A DNA stretch of 64,000 bases. It comes from Lewinellaceae bacterium (GTDB lineage: Bacteria > Bacteroidota > Bacteroidia > Chitinophagales > Saprospiraceae). Below are positions 24,535 to 34,100 of the stretch, piece by piece. The position numbers and the translations under genes were made by a program. Each line of letters opens with the position of its first letter. Position 1 is the first letter of the stretch. The stretch spans positions 186,001-250,000 of the forward strand of contig JACJYA010000012.1 of NCBI GenBank assembly GCA_020636315.1, read 5' to 3'. Under the pieces are notes generated by a model. That model was not told where the DNA came from and searched no databases. It saw only the letters and a list, made by a program, of their open reading frames with translations.

Positions 24535-26526
24535 ATGACCGCTAATGGCCAATTGCTAAGAGCAAAGAATACCGACAGCATGGAGGAAAGGACAACCGTA
24601 AAATACTGGCTTTTTCAGGCGCATCCCAGTGTATTTCGGCTTCGGGATGCCCTCCGGGTGGGCGCCCTGTCCACTTTTGAACTGAGAGCGCATAAGGGCA
24701 AGGTGAAAAAGGGCGATAAGGCCATCATCTGGCAGACGGGCAAAGCTGCGGGTTGTTATGCGTTGGCCACCATTGTCGGCGCCCCGTCTGAGATGGCTGT
24801 CCCCGGGTCGGAATTGCCTTTCTACCGGAAACCGCCCGCTTTCGGGCTTCGCGTTCCTCTGCAGATAGAATACAATCTGTGGAACCGCCCCATCACTTCG
24901 CCTATGTTGCCGGACTCGGCAGTTTTTGAGGATTTTAACGCCGGCCTGCCGGGCATCAATTACGTGGCAACGGAGGCCCAGTACCGGGATCTGGAAAATC
25001 TGGTGCAGCAGCAGGACCTGGCCAATGAACCGGAAGCTGATTACGAAGTGGTGCCGTGGAGCCGGCATCCCTTTAACCTCATACTCTACGGCCCACCCGG
25101 CACCGGAAAGACCTACCTGACGGCAAATTATGCCCTGTCCGTTATCGAGGGGCGCTCCCTGGATGAACTGGCCCTGGAAAACCGACATGAACTGCGCCGG
25201 CGGTTCAATGATTACGTTCAGGCGGGCAGGATAGCTTTTGTTACCTTTCACCAATCCTTTTCCTACGAGGATTTTGTGGAAGGGATCAAGCCCTATACGC
25301 TCAATGAGCAGGTGCTTTACCGGGTCGAGAACGGGATCTTTAAGATCATGTGCCGGGATGCTCACCGGTCGGTCCTGGAATCAGTTTATCGCCATTACCC
25401 GGAGGGAGAACCGGCCATGGAATTCAACCAGGTTTATAATGCCTTCCTGGATTACCTGAAGGAAGAGGGGGTGGATTCTTTTGAAGGGGAACAAAAAAGC
25501 CGGATCATCCTGCACCGCATCCTCCCATTTGGCGACCTGTCGCTGAGGCAGCCCAAGTCGTTCGCCGTGCAACCCGTCCGGAAGAAGAACCTGCAGCTGA
25601 TGTACCAGCAGTTTGAGACTGCCGAGCAGATTGAAGCCAGCGGTGGAGACCTTCGGGGCATCATCGGGGATGTTGACCCTTCCCTGTACTGGAGCGTTTT
25701 TCTGGAGCTGAAGAAGTTTGAGATGAACTACCTCCTGAACAAAGAGGAGGAAAACGGTTCCGGTAACGGAGAGGCCCCGCTTTCAAAGCTGGATGAATAC
25801 GGAATGCCTTTTGAATTGCCCCTGGTGCCCGAACACATCCTGGCCCAATGCAACAACTACGTTCTGATCATCGATGAGATCAACCGGGGCAATATTCCCG
25901 CTATTTTCGGCGAGCTGATCACCCTGCTGGAAGAAGACAAGCGCGACGGGCGAAGCGAGGCTACGACCGTCATCCTTCCCTATTCCAAAGAGCTGTTTGC
26001 CGTGCCTCCCAACCTGTATCTCATCGGCACCATGAATACCACCGACCGCTCTGCCGAAGCCCTGGATATCGCTCTGCGCCGCCGCTTTGCCTTTCAGGCC
26101 GTTCCTGCCCGCCCGGGCCTCATCCCAAAACTGGCCGACGGGCCTCAGGCTACCGGTGTGGACCTGCAGCGCATGCTGGAGGCCATCAACCGTCGCCTGG
26201 AACTGCTGATCGGGGAGGATTATCAGGTTGGCCATGCCTACTTCCTGGAGGTTAATGGGCTGGACAGCCTGCGGGCAACTTTCGAACATCACATCATTCC
26301 CCTGCTTCAGGAATATTTCTTCAATGATTACGGCAAGATCGGCCTGGTGCTGGGCCGTGAATTTATTCGTGAGAAAGGCACTCCTCCTGATGTTTCCGTT
26401 TTTGCAGACTTCGACCACCCCTTTGCCGGCGAGTTCTCCGAAAAAAGGGTGTATGAACTGCGGCCGATGGAGGAGTTGACGGAGGCAGCGTTTATCCGGA
26501 TCTATGATGGGAGGTATGGGCAGTAA
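24535..26526 (+). CDS. EVE-domain McrB-like GTPase/AAA+ protein
   Basis: A 663-residue fusion. Residues about 20-160 form an EVE/PUA-like domain (VKYWLFQAHPSVFRL, KGDKAIIWQTGKAAGCYALA), a fold that reads modified bases in type IV restriction and related proteins. Residues about 180-600 form a McrB-type AAA+ motor: Walker A GPPGTGKTYLT, Walker B YVLIIDEINRGNIPAIFGE, and the McrB signature NTTDRSAEALDIALRRRF. An ATG at 24580 is an alternative start. McrB normally drives a McrC nuclease encoded just downstream, but the next gene is miaA on the opposite strand and no McrC-like protein occurs in the window. It may use a distant nuclease or act on its own. Defence role is inference. Confidence 0.88.
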   Translation: MTANGQLLRAKNTDSMEERTTVKYWLFQAHPSVFRLRDALRVGALSTFELRAHKGKVKKGDKAIIWQTGKAAGCYALATIVGAPSEMAVPGSELPFYRKPPAFGLRVPLQIEYNLWNRPITSPMLPDSAVFEDFNAGLPGINYVATEAQYRDLENLVQQQDLANEPEADYEVVPWSRHPFNLILYGPPGTGKTYLTANYALSVIEGRSLDELALENRHELRRRFNDYVQAGRIAFVTFHQSFSYEDFVEGIKPYTLNEQVLYRVENGIFKIMCRDAHRSVLESVYRHYPEGEPAMEFNQVYNAFLDYLKEEGVDSFEGEQKSRIILHRILPFGDLSLRQPKSFAVQPVRKKNLQLMYQQFETAEQIEASGGDLRGIIGDVDPSLYWSVFLELKKFEMNYLLNKEEENGSGNGEAPLSKLDEYGMPFELPLVPEHILAQCNNYVLIIDEINRGNIPAIFGELITLLEEDKRDGRSEATTVILPYSKELFAVPPNLYLIGTMNTTDRSAEALDIALRRRFAFQAVPARPGLIPKLADGPQATGVDLQRMLEAINRRLELLIGEDYQVGHAYFLEVNGLDSLRATFEHHIIPLLQEYFFNDYGKIGLVLGREFIREKGTPPDVSVFADFDHPFAGEFSEKRVYELRPMEELTEAAFIRIYDGRYGQ

Positions 26527-26537
26527 GGGGGAACGGA

Positions 26538-27851
26538 TCACGGGACGGGAAGCAGGTCCAGTTTTATGGCCTTCGCTTCAGCATTATGCTTCCGGACGTG
26601 CAGCCAATGCGGCTCCATCCATCCGGGCAATGCCTCCGGGCCCAAGTCTTCCATGATGCATACCCTTTGGAATAGTTGGGTATCGATGGGAGAAAAGACA
26701 AAGAGTTGTCGTTCACCGGCAAGCAAGGCTGCCTGGTGGATCAGTAATTTTCCTGTCCACTCACCGGCGGCCGGCTGCAGGAACGGGCCCTGGAGCAAGG
26801 CCTCCCGCTTTTTCTCGGTATATAGGAGCAATGAAGCCTCCTCTTCGTTTCTGAATACCTGGATTGTCGTAGTGTCCTCGGCGGACAGAAAGGGAGGGCC
26901 GGTTTCAGTTTTTACCTGCCGGAGGCGGAGGCCTTCGGTTCTCACGGCATCGATATATTCCAGAGCCAGGCTCCAGTCATCCGGCCGGAGTAGTTTCCAG
27001 TGGCCGTCGCGGCGATACCACGTCAGTTGCCGCTTGGCGTAGCGGCGGGTATTGCGCTTGATCAGGGTGATGGCCTCTTCCATGCTGTGTTTTCCATCGA
27101 AATGATCGAACAGTTCCTGATAACCGACTGTTTGCAGGGCGGTGAGCCTGCGGCGGGGAAAAAGAGTGCGGGCTTCTTCCGCCAGGCCGGCAGCCATCAT
27201 CTGTTCTACCCGGCGGTTAATGCGCCGATAGAGTTCCTGCCGGGGCCAGTGAAGCTGAAGGTAGATGGGCGTGAATGGGCGGGGCTGAATTATTGCCTTT
27301 CGGAAGGAGGAAAAGGGTTGGCCACTGGCCCGGAAAACGGCGAGCGCACGGATCAGCCGGTGTGGATTTTGCCGGTCAACTTCTTCGTAGTAATCCGGGT
27401 CGGTTCGCGCCAGCTCTTCCTGAAGAAAGGCGAGCCCCTTTTCTCTGTAATCCTGCTCCACTGACTGGCGAATGGCGGCCGGAACTTCCGGAAATTCATC
27501 CAGCCCTTCGCAGAGGGCTTTGATGTACAGGCCGGAGCCACCGGCAAGAATGACGATATCGTGCTTTTGAAACAGTCGGCCCAGAAGTTGCAGGGCGTCG
27601 CGTTCAAAATCGCCCACGCTGTATTCTTCTTCTATGCTCAGGCTGTTGATCAGGTAGTGTGGCGCTTGCGCCAGTTCCTCTTCTGTAGGTTTTGCTGTGC
27701 CGATATTCATCTCCCGGTAAAACTGACGGCTGTCGGCCGATACGATGGCCGTATTGAAATGCTGCGCCAGGCGGATGGCAAAGGCCGTTTTGCCGCTGGC
27801 GGTCGGGCCGCCGACAACGAGGAGATGTTTTTTGTGTTTGGATTGTTCCAT
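26538..27851 (-). CDS. miaA: tRNA dimethylallyltransferase with unusual C-terminal extension
   Basis: A 437-residue protein whose first 305 residues are a complete MiaA: P-loop GGPTASGKTAFA (14-25), SADSRQFYREMNIGTAKPT (38-56), LAGGSGLYIKAL (102-113), and the tRNA-binding RNTRRYAKRQLTWYRR (266-281). MiaA adds a dimethylallyl group to A37 of tRNAs reading U-starting codons. Usual length is about 300-316. About 128 further residues follow (310-437), with strands TTIQVFRNEEEASLLLYTEK and RQLFVFSPIDTQLFQRV, unlike any MiaA part I know. The frame is continuous, so this is a real extension. It is convergent with the EVE-McrB gene, the ends being 11 bases apart. Confidence 0.93.
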   Translation of the reverse strand: MEQSKHKKHLLVVGGPTASGKTAFAIRLAQHFNTAIVSADSRQFYREMNIGTAKPTEEELAQAPHYLINSLSIEEEYSVGDFERDALQLLGRLFQKHDIVILAGGSGLYIKALCEGLDEFPEVPAAIRQSVEQDYREKGLAFLQEELARTDPDYYEEVDRQNPHRLIRALAVFRASGQPFSSFRKAIIQPRPFTPIYLQLHWPRQELYRRINRRVEQMMAAGLAEEARTLFPRRRLTALQTVGYQELFDHFDGKHSMEEAITLIKRNTRRYAKRQLTWYRRDGHWKLLRPDDWSLALEYIDAVRTEGLRLRQVKTETGPPFLSAEDTTTIQVFRNEEEASLLLYTEKKREALLQGPFLQPAAGEWTGKLLIHQAALLAGERQLFVFSPIDTQLFQRVCIMEDLGPEALPGWMEPHWLHVRKHNAEAKAIKLDLLPVP

Positions 27852-27972
27852 GGTTTGGTTTGCCGGCCCGTCTCTACGAGCCAGGTAAATTGTTGGATTG
27901 TTGGCCCGTCTTCGTTGAGACTCAACCGGGTAAAATTGTTGGATTGGCCTGGCGTAACGAAGTGTGTCCGAG

Positions 27973-28037
27973 TTAAGCTAACCTGCTGGTTTCCAGGACA
28001 ACGAGGAACTCAGAAACCAGAAACTATGAACAGTCCC
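27973..28037 (-). repeat. Dispersed intergenic repeat, copy B
   Basis: Inverted copy of 19174-19237, with one extra base and several changes. It sits in the 243-base space between miaA and the amidase gene. The same space also repeats the short string AAATTGTTGGATTG twice near 27887 and 27932. Confidence 0.8.
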
Positions 28038-28094
28038 GCGGGCCCAACCATTTAGCAATATAACATTTTACCCATCAGGCCATCTTAACGGCCC

Positions 28095-29576
28095 TCACAC
28101 TTCCGGTACCTTCCCCATCCACGGCTGGGCCTTTTCCAGTTGAGCGGCGAGCCTGAAAAGCACATCTTCCCGGGCCACCGGCGCGGCGAACATTACCCCA
28201 ACCGGCAACCCCGCCTCTGTCCAGTGCAGGGGCACCGACATGGAGGGCTGGCCGGTGATGTTGCTCAGTGCCGTGTATGGGATGTAGGAGAATATCTTTT
28301 CGGCCAGAGGGCCGACGCGGGCTTTCAGTACGCCCTCGAGGTTGAGGCCGGCCACTATCTTCAGGAGCCGTTGTTCGGAGGCAGTGGGCTGGAGGGCGCC
28401 GATCCGGAACGGTGCCTTGGAAACGGTTGGCGTCAGCAGCAGGTCATATTGCTGGTGGAAAGCGCCGAGCCGGCGGGAGATGTCGTTCCACTTCTGGCGG
28501 TGGAAAGCATAGTCTTTGGCGCTGAAACTCCGCCCGAGCATGACCATGGCCCAGGTAGAACGCTCCACATCTCCGGGGCGGGCGGGGCGGCCCAGGTATT
28601 CGCTTAGTTTTTCGATATCGGCGGCTGCCTCGCCGCAGGCCATAGTCAGAAAAGTCTCCGTAAGGTCTTCGCGGCGGTAGGGAAGGGGCGCCAGTTCTAC
28701 ATGATGCCCCAGAGCCTCCAACAGCTTTGCCGCCTTTTCAACGGCGAGAATACATTCCGCTTCCACTTCCTGCCCAAGCGTGTGGGCGGTGCTCATTCCG
28801 ATCCTCAATTTTCCCGGCGGTTCGTTGATTACTTCCAGGTAGGGCTTTTCGGGAGCCTGCAGGATAAAGGGGTCGCCCGGCTCCGGGCCCCGGATGGCAT
28901 CAAGCAGTGCGGCGCTGTCGCGCACCGACCGGCTGACGCAGTTCTCCATAACGGCCCCACTCCAGCCTTCCCCTTGTTGTGGGCCCAGGCTGACGCGCCC
29001 CCGGCTCGGTTTCAGGCCGAACAGGCCGCAACACGAGGCGGGAATACGGATGGACCCTCCGCCGTCGCTGGCCGTGGCCAGGGGCGTGATGCCGGCAGCC
29101 ACCGCAGCGGCAGACCCTCCGCTGGAACCCCCTGCGGTGTATCCGATATCCCAGGGGTTGCGGGTAGGGCCGAACAATTGGGGCTCGGTAAAGGGGGTAA
29201 GCCCGAATTCGGGAGTGTTGGTCTTTCCCAGAAAAGATAAACCGGCCTGCCGGAAACGTCGGGTAATATAGCTGTCGTCTTTTGAAACGTAATCGCTGTA
29301 GCCTCTGCAACCCGATGACCGGGGGGCGCCGGCCACCTCCAGGCCCAGGTCTTTGACCAAAAAGGGAATACCTGCAAAGAGGCTTTCCGGGCTGGCCTTT
29401 TCCGCCATTTCCCTTGCCATGTCGTACAGCGGATGGATGATGGCGTTGATGGTGGGATTGACACTTTCCGCCCGGATGATGGCCAATTCCACGAGTTCGG
29501 CGGCGGTGATCTCTTTTTTTCGGACCAGTTCGGCCAGCCCCAGGGCATCGTATTTTCGGTATTCTTCGAAGGTCAT
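28095..29576 (-). CDS. Amidase-signature family hydrolase
   Basis: A 493-residue enzyme with the full amidase signature: the catalytic Lys in FLVKDLGLEVAG (about 87-98), the cis-Ser in the glycine-rich GGSSGGSAAAVAAG (about 151-164), and the nucleophile Ser in DGGGSIRIPASCCGLFGLKP (about 173-192). It hydrolyses a carboxamide bond; the subtype without GatB/GatC partners nearby suggests a free amidase such as a 6-aminohexanoate-type enzyme rather than GatA. It is divergent from a PLP decarboxylase gene with 114 bases between starts. The substrate cannot be derived. Confidence 0.92.
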   Translation of the reverse strand: MTFEEYRKYDALGLAELVRKKEITAAELVELAIIRAESVNPTINAIIHPLYDMAREMAEKASPESLFAGIPFLVKDLGLEVAGAPRSSGCRGYSDYVSKDDSYITRRFRQAGLSFLGKTNTPEFGLTPFTEPQLFGPTRNPWDIGYTAGGSSGGSAAAVAAGITPLATASDGGGSIRIPASCCGLFGLKPSRGRVSLGPQQGEGWSGAVMENCVSRSVRDSAALLDAIRGPEPGDPFILQAPEKPYLEVINEPPGKLRIGMSTAHTLGQEVEAECILAVEKAAKLLEALGHHVELAPLPYRREDLTETFLTMACGEAAADIEKLSEYLGRPARPGDVERSTWAMVMLGRSFSAKDYAFHRQKWNDISRRLGAFHQQYDLLLTPTVSKAPFRIGALQPTASEQRLLKIVAGLNLEGVLKARVGPLAEKIFSYIPYTALSNITGQPSMSVPLHWTEAGLPVGVMFAAPVAREDVLFRLAAQLEKAQPWMGKVPEV

Positions 29577-29690
29577 ATCGAGTTGGTTGGTTTGGCTTCG
29601 TTATATTCGCCTGAAGTTAATAATATTTGCGTTGAAGGAGTATAGTTCTTTCGGATTTCCGGGGCCCGGCAATCCATAACAACTGTCAAA

Positions 29691-31136
29691 ATGAATACAC
29701 TGATCCAGAAGGCCTACGATCCGGAAGCTTTCCGGCGTTACGGCCACGAACTTGTCGATCTGCTGGCCAAACACCTCCACGCTGTTCAGGTAGAGGAGAG
29801 TGAACCGGCTATCCCCTTTACCTCCCCGGGAGAAGAATATGCTTTCTGGGAGGAAGACTACCGGAACAATCGGAAAGAGCCTCCCCTGGCGCTTTTTGAA
29901 AAAGTGCTGAGCCGCTCGGTGAGGGTGCAGCATCACCGCTATATGGGCCATCAGATAAGCCCGGCGGCCCCCCTGGCTGCCCTGGCCAGCCTGTTGGACG
30001 GCCTGCTCAACAACGGGATGGGTGTCTATGAGATGGGCGCTGCCGGAACGGCCATCGAGCGATTGGTAGTGAAAACGGTAGCCGCAAAGATGGGTTTTAA
30101 TGAAAATGCCGATGGTGTAATGACTTCCGGCGGTTCCCTGGCCAACCTGGCCGCCCTGCTGGCTGCCCGCAGCGTGAAAGGGCCAGGAACAGTCTGGCGG
30201 GAAGGCCAACGGGAAAAACTGGCCCTGATGGTTTCGGAGGAAGCTCACTATTGCGTTGACCGCGCCGTACGCATCATGGGCTGGGGAGAAGGCGGGATAA
30301 TAAAGGTGCCCGCAGATGGCCTTTACCGGATGCGGGTGGATCTGCTGGAGGAATGCCTGAAGAAAGCTGAAGCGGAAGGGAAAACCGTGATCGCGGTGGT
30401 GGGCAGCGCCTGTTCCACTGCTACCGGTTCCTTTGACAACCTGGAGGCCATTGCCGGTTTTTGTGAAAAACACGGCCTTTGGTTTCATGTGGACGGCGCT
30501 CATGGAGGGGCTTTGTGTTTTTCCGACAAACATCGGCATCTTCTTGCCGGTATCGAGCGGGCCGATTCGGTAGCTATGGATTTTCACAAAATGCTGCTCA
30601 CTCCGGCAGTTGCCACCGCTCTTCTTTTCCGCGACGGGCAACATGCTTTCCGCACTTTCAGCCAGAAAGCTCAGTACCTATGGGAACGTGAAACCGATGA
30701 GGAATGGCACAACCTGGCCAAACGCACCTTCGAATGCACCAAGCTGATGATGGGGCTGAAGGCCTATACCTTGCTGCGAACTTATGGCCCGGAATTATGG
30801 CAGCAATACCTGGAGAAGGTGATGGCTTCCGGGCAGCAATTCGCCGCTCTTGTGCGGGAGTCCGAAGGGTTTGAACTGCCGGTCGAACCCCAGTGCAATA
30901 TCGTATGCTTTCGCTATCACCCGCCGGAAGTGAAAGGAGATGCCCTCAACGCGCTCAATGAGGCCATCCGCCAGGATTTGCTGGAGGAAGGCCGGTTCTA
31001 TATCGTGAAAACCAGCCTGAAAAACCATGTTTTCCTGCGGGTGACATTGAGCAATCCTTTTACCACGGAGGCAGACATGCGGGAGGTGCTGAGTGCTATT
31101 AGAACACTGGCGGATACCAGGCTCGGAAAAAGTTGA
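29691..31136 (+). CDS. Group II PLP-dependent amino acid decarboxylase
   Basis: A 481-residue enzyme of the DDC/glutamate decarboxylase group. The pyridoxal phosphate is held by Lys in AMDFHKMLLTPAV (about 298-310), with the upstream FHVDGAHGGAL (about 265-275) giving the Asp and His that stack on the cofactor, and MTSGGSLANLAAL (about 144-156) the phosphate-binding loop. It removes CO2 from an L-amino acid, probably an aromatic acid or 2,4-diaminobutyrate; homologue searches would be needed to choose. It runs divergently from the amidase gene and converges with the hybrid sensor gene, only 20 bp away. Confidence 0.88.
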   Translation: MNTLIQKAYDPEAFRRYGHELVDLLAKHLHAVQVEESEPAIPFTSPGEEYAFWEEDYRNNRKEPPLALFEKVLSRSVRVQHHRYMGHQISPAAPLAALASLLDGLLNNGMGVYEMGAAGTAIERLVVKTVAAKMGFNENADGVMTSGGSLANLAALLAARSVKGPGTVWREGQREKLALMVSEEAHYCVDRAVRIMGWGEGGIIKVPADGLYRMRVDLLEECLKKAEAEGKTVIAVVGSACSTATGSFDNLEAIAGFCEKHGLWFHVDGAHGGALCFSDKHRHLLAGIERADSVAMDFHKMLLTPAVATALLFRDGQHAFRTFSQKAQYLWERETDEEWHNLAKRTFECTKLMMGLKAYTLLRTYGPELWQQYLEKVMASGQQFAALVRESEGFELPVEPQCNIVCFRYHPPEVKGDALNALNEAIRQDLLEEGRFYIVKTSLKNHVFLRVTLSNPFTTEADMREVLSAIRTLADTRLGKS

Positions 31137-31156
31137 GGAAATAAGTCTTTCTGCTC

Positions 31157-34100
31157 TCAGGGCAAATCCGGATCCCGGGATCTTGCTTCCCTGTACTCCG
31201 TCGGTGTTTTCCCGAACTCCTGCCGGAATACCCGGGAGAAGTAATCCGGGTCGTTGAAGCCGGTGTCGAAAGCAATTGAAGTGATGGAAAGCTCAGGGTT
31301 ATGCAATAACATTTTAGCCTGGTTGAGGCGGAGATGGCGGATGAATTTTACGGGTGACAAGCCGGTCAGCGCGCTGAGCTTTCGCTGGAGTTGAGAGGGG
31401 CTCAGGTGAAGTTCGTAGCATAGGGCCTGTACGTTGAAGTCGAAATCGTCGAGATGGTCAATAACGGATTGGCGTACTTTCTGCACAAAGGCATCTTCAC
31501 TGGCAAGCAGTTCCTGTGGTTCCGGGGCATCTTTTCCGTCTTCAATTCCTGCTGCCGCCAGATAGTTTTTTTTCAGGGCGTTCCTCAGTTCGAGGAGCTT
31601 GCGCATGCGAACGAGTAATTCCTCTTTATTGAAAGGTTTGGGGATATAAGCATCAGCCCCTTTTTCCAGCCCTTCGATGCGGGAGGCCACATCGGCCTTT
31701 GCCGTCAGCAGGATGATGGGGATATGGCTGGTGCGCTCGTCGGCCCGAAGGGCGGCGCAGAGCTCGATGCCGTCCATCTTTGGCATCATCACGTCACTGA
31801 TGATGATGTCGGGAACTGTTTCCAGGGCTTTCTCTAAAGCTTCTTTTCCGTCTTTGGCCGTTATCAGTTGATAGTGCGGGGAGAGGGCGATGCTCAGGTA
31901 ACTGAGGACATCCTGCTGGTCATCGGCGAGCAGCGCCAGGGGGGCATTGGTTTCGGTGGGGGCTTGTTCCCCAAAGGTAAGCGGTGTCGTTTCGGCGGGA
32001 GGGACAAAAGCCCCGGCCCTCAGAGCAATTTCTTCGGGCGTGCTTTCTTCAGCAAGAGAGGCCTCCCGGGTAATGGGCAACCACAGGGAAAATTCCGTCC
32101 CTTCTTCTTTCCGGCTTCGGATCTGTACTTTACCATTGATCAGTTTTACCAGTTCCCGGACGATAGACAGGCCGATGCCGGCACCCTCCGGTTTTTTTAC
32201 CGAACCAATTTCAAAACCAGTTGCAATGGCCTCCAGCTTATCTGCAGGGATACCTACTCCGGTATCTTTTACCTTTAACAATAGTGCTTCTTTTATGCTG
32301 GTGTCCATTTTTGTCGGCGGTTTCACTTTTTCCACCTGTACATACACATCTCCATCTTCTGGCGTGAACTTGATGGCATTGGAGAGCAGGTTAGACAGGA
32401 TATTCATCAGCTTTTCCGGGTCATAGTCCATTATTAGGGGTTCTTCCGGCGCCAGGAAATGCAGGCGCACCTTTCTCATGTCGGCGAAGGAGTCGAAAGA
32501 ATGGGCAAGATAACGCAGGTAGGGAAGCACATCGCCCTGTTCATAGTGCAGCGCAATATGGCCGCCCTCCAGCTTTTGCAGGTCCAGGATCTGGTTGACG
32601 AGGTGCAGGATCTTCCGGCTGTTGTTCTGGATCATGTCGAGCCCCTCCCGGAACCATTTCCCGGGTTCTTCCCGGATCTGCTGGGCCATACCGGAGATGA
32701 TGGAGAGGGGAGTCCTGAACTCATGGCTGATACTGGTGTACAGCCGGGATTTGGCTTCGTCCAGTTCCCGGAGCCGCCGGGCCTCAGCTTCTTTCAGCTG
32801 TCGCTGGATATAGTTATTGACCAGGAACAAACCCAGGCCGGATAAAGTGAGCACATAAAGAATGTAGGCCCACCAGGTGCGCCACCAGGGCGGGACGATA
32901 ATGATATCCAGGGAAGTGATTTCATTACTCCAGTTACCGGGAGCATCACTGGCTTTTACCTGAAACTGGTATTCTCCGGGCGCCATGTTGGTATAGCTGG
33001 CCATGTTAGGCAGGGAGCCGGTCCGCCAGCCGCTGTCATAACCCTTCAATTGATACTGATAACGGGCCTTTTCGGGGCTGGCAAACTCCATGGCGGAAAA
33101 GGAAAGAGAGAAATCGTTTTGGTGGTATCCCAGTTCAATTTCTTTGGAAAGACAGACAGGGGTTTTGAGCGGGGATCCTTTTATTCCCGCCTTTTGTAGT
33201 TCTCCATTCAGTCGGAATTCGGTGATCACCACCTTGGCGCCACTTGTTTGAGTACTCATGCTCTCCGGGTAAAAAGCGAACAGGCCAGGATGGGAGCCAA
33301 ACAATAACAACCCATCCTCCAGCATTACACAGGCATGGCCTATTTGGTTAAATATGGAATGGGGGAAGAAATGCCGGAACTTTTTTGTGATGGTGTCAAA
33401 GCGGAAAAGCCCTTCTCCGGAGGTTACCCACAGATGGCCGTTTTTATCTTTCAATATCCTGCCGATGCTGGTGGATGCCAATCCTTCATCCTGGCCGTAA
33501 ATACCTTCAGCCTGCCAGCTTTCAGGGTCGAATCGAAGCAGTTTTCCGTCCATGATGCTGATCCAGATCCTGCCATCTTCGGCCGGGATGATGTCCCGGA
33601 CGGGTCCCAGTATCTTGTTTTTGAATTGGCCGGTTTGAGGGTCCAGCAAAGAAAGGCCGGAATACGTCCCAACCCATATCCCGCCTCCCCGGGCCGGGGC
33701 CATGGCGAAGATCCAGTTGTCGGGCAGGCTGTTTTCCAAAACCGGGCTGTGCCGGAAGTGGTAAAAACGCCCGGTGGACTCGTCAAACCGGCACAGCCCT
33801 GCCTGAGTAGAGATCCAGATGTCGCCACTGCCGTCTTCAGCAAAACCGAAAACGCCATTGTTGATCAGGCTGAAAGGGTCGTCGGGGTTTTGGGTGAAAT
33901 GGGTGATCGTTTCCGTTTCCGGTTCTATCACGGTACAACCACCCTTGGCCACCCACAGGCGCCCTCTGGAGTCTTCAAACAATTCCTCGATGGCGCTGGG
34001 GCCGGCCCCCCAGGTTTCACGGCCGTAGGTAGATAAGAGCCGGCCCTCTTCATCATACTCCCAAAGAGAATGGCCGGTCGCTATCCAAAGGTGGCGGCGG

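Noticed and set aside
24535..26526. Complete McrBC restriction system
   Set aside because: Only the McrB-type protein is present; no McrC-like or nuclease gene lies on either side.
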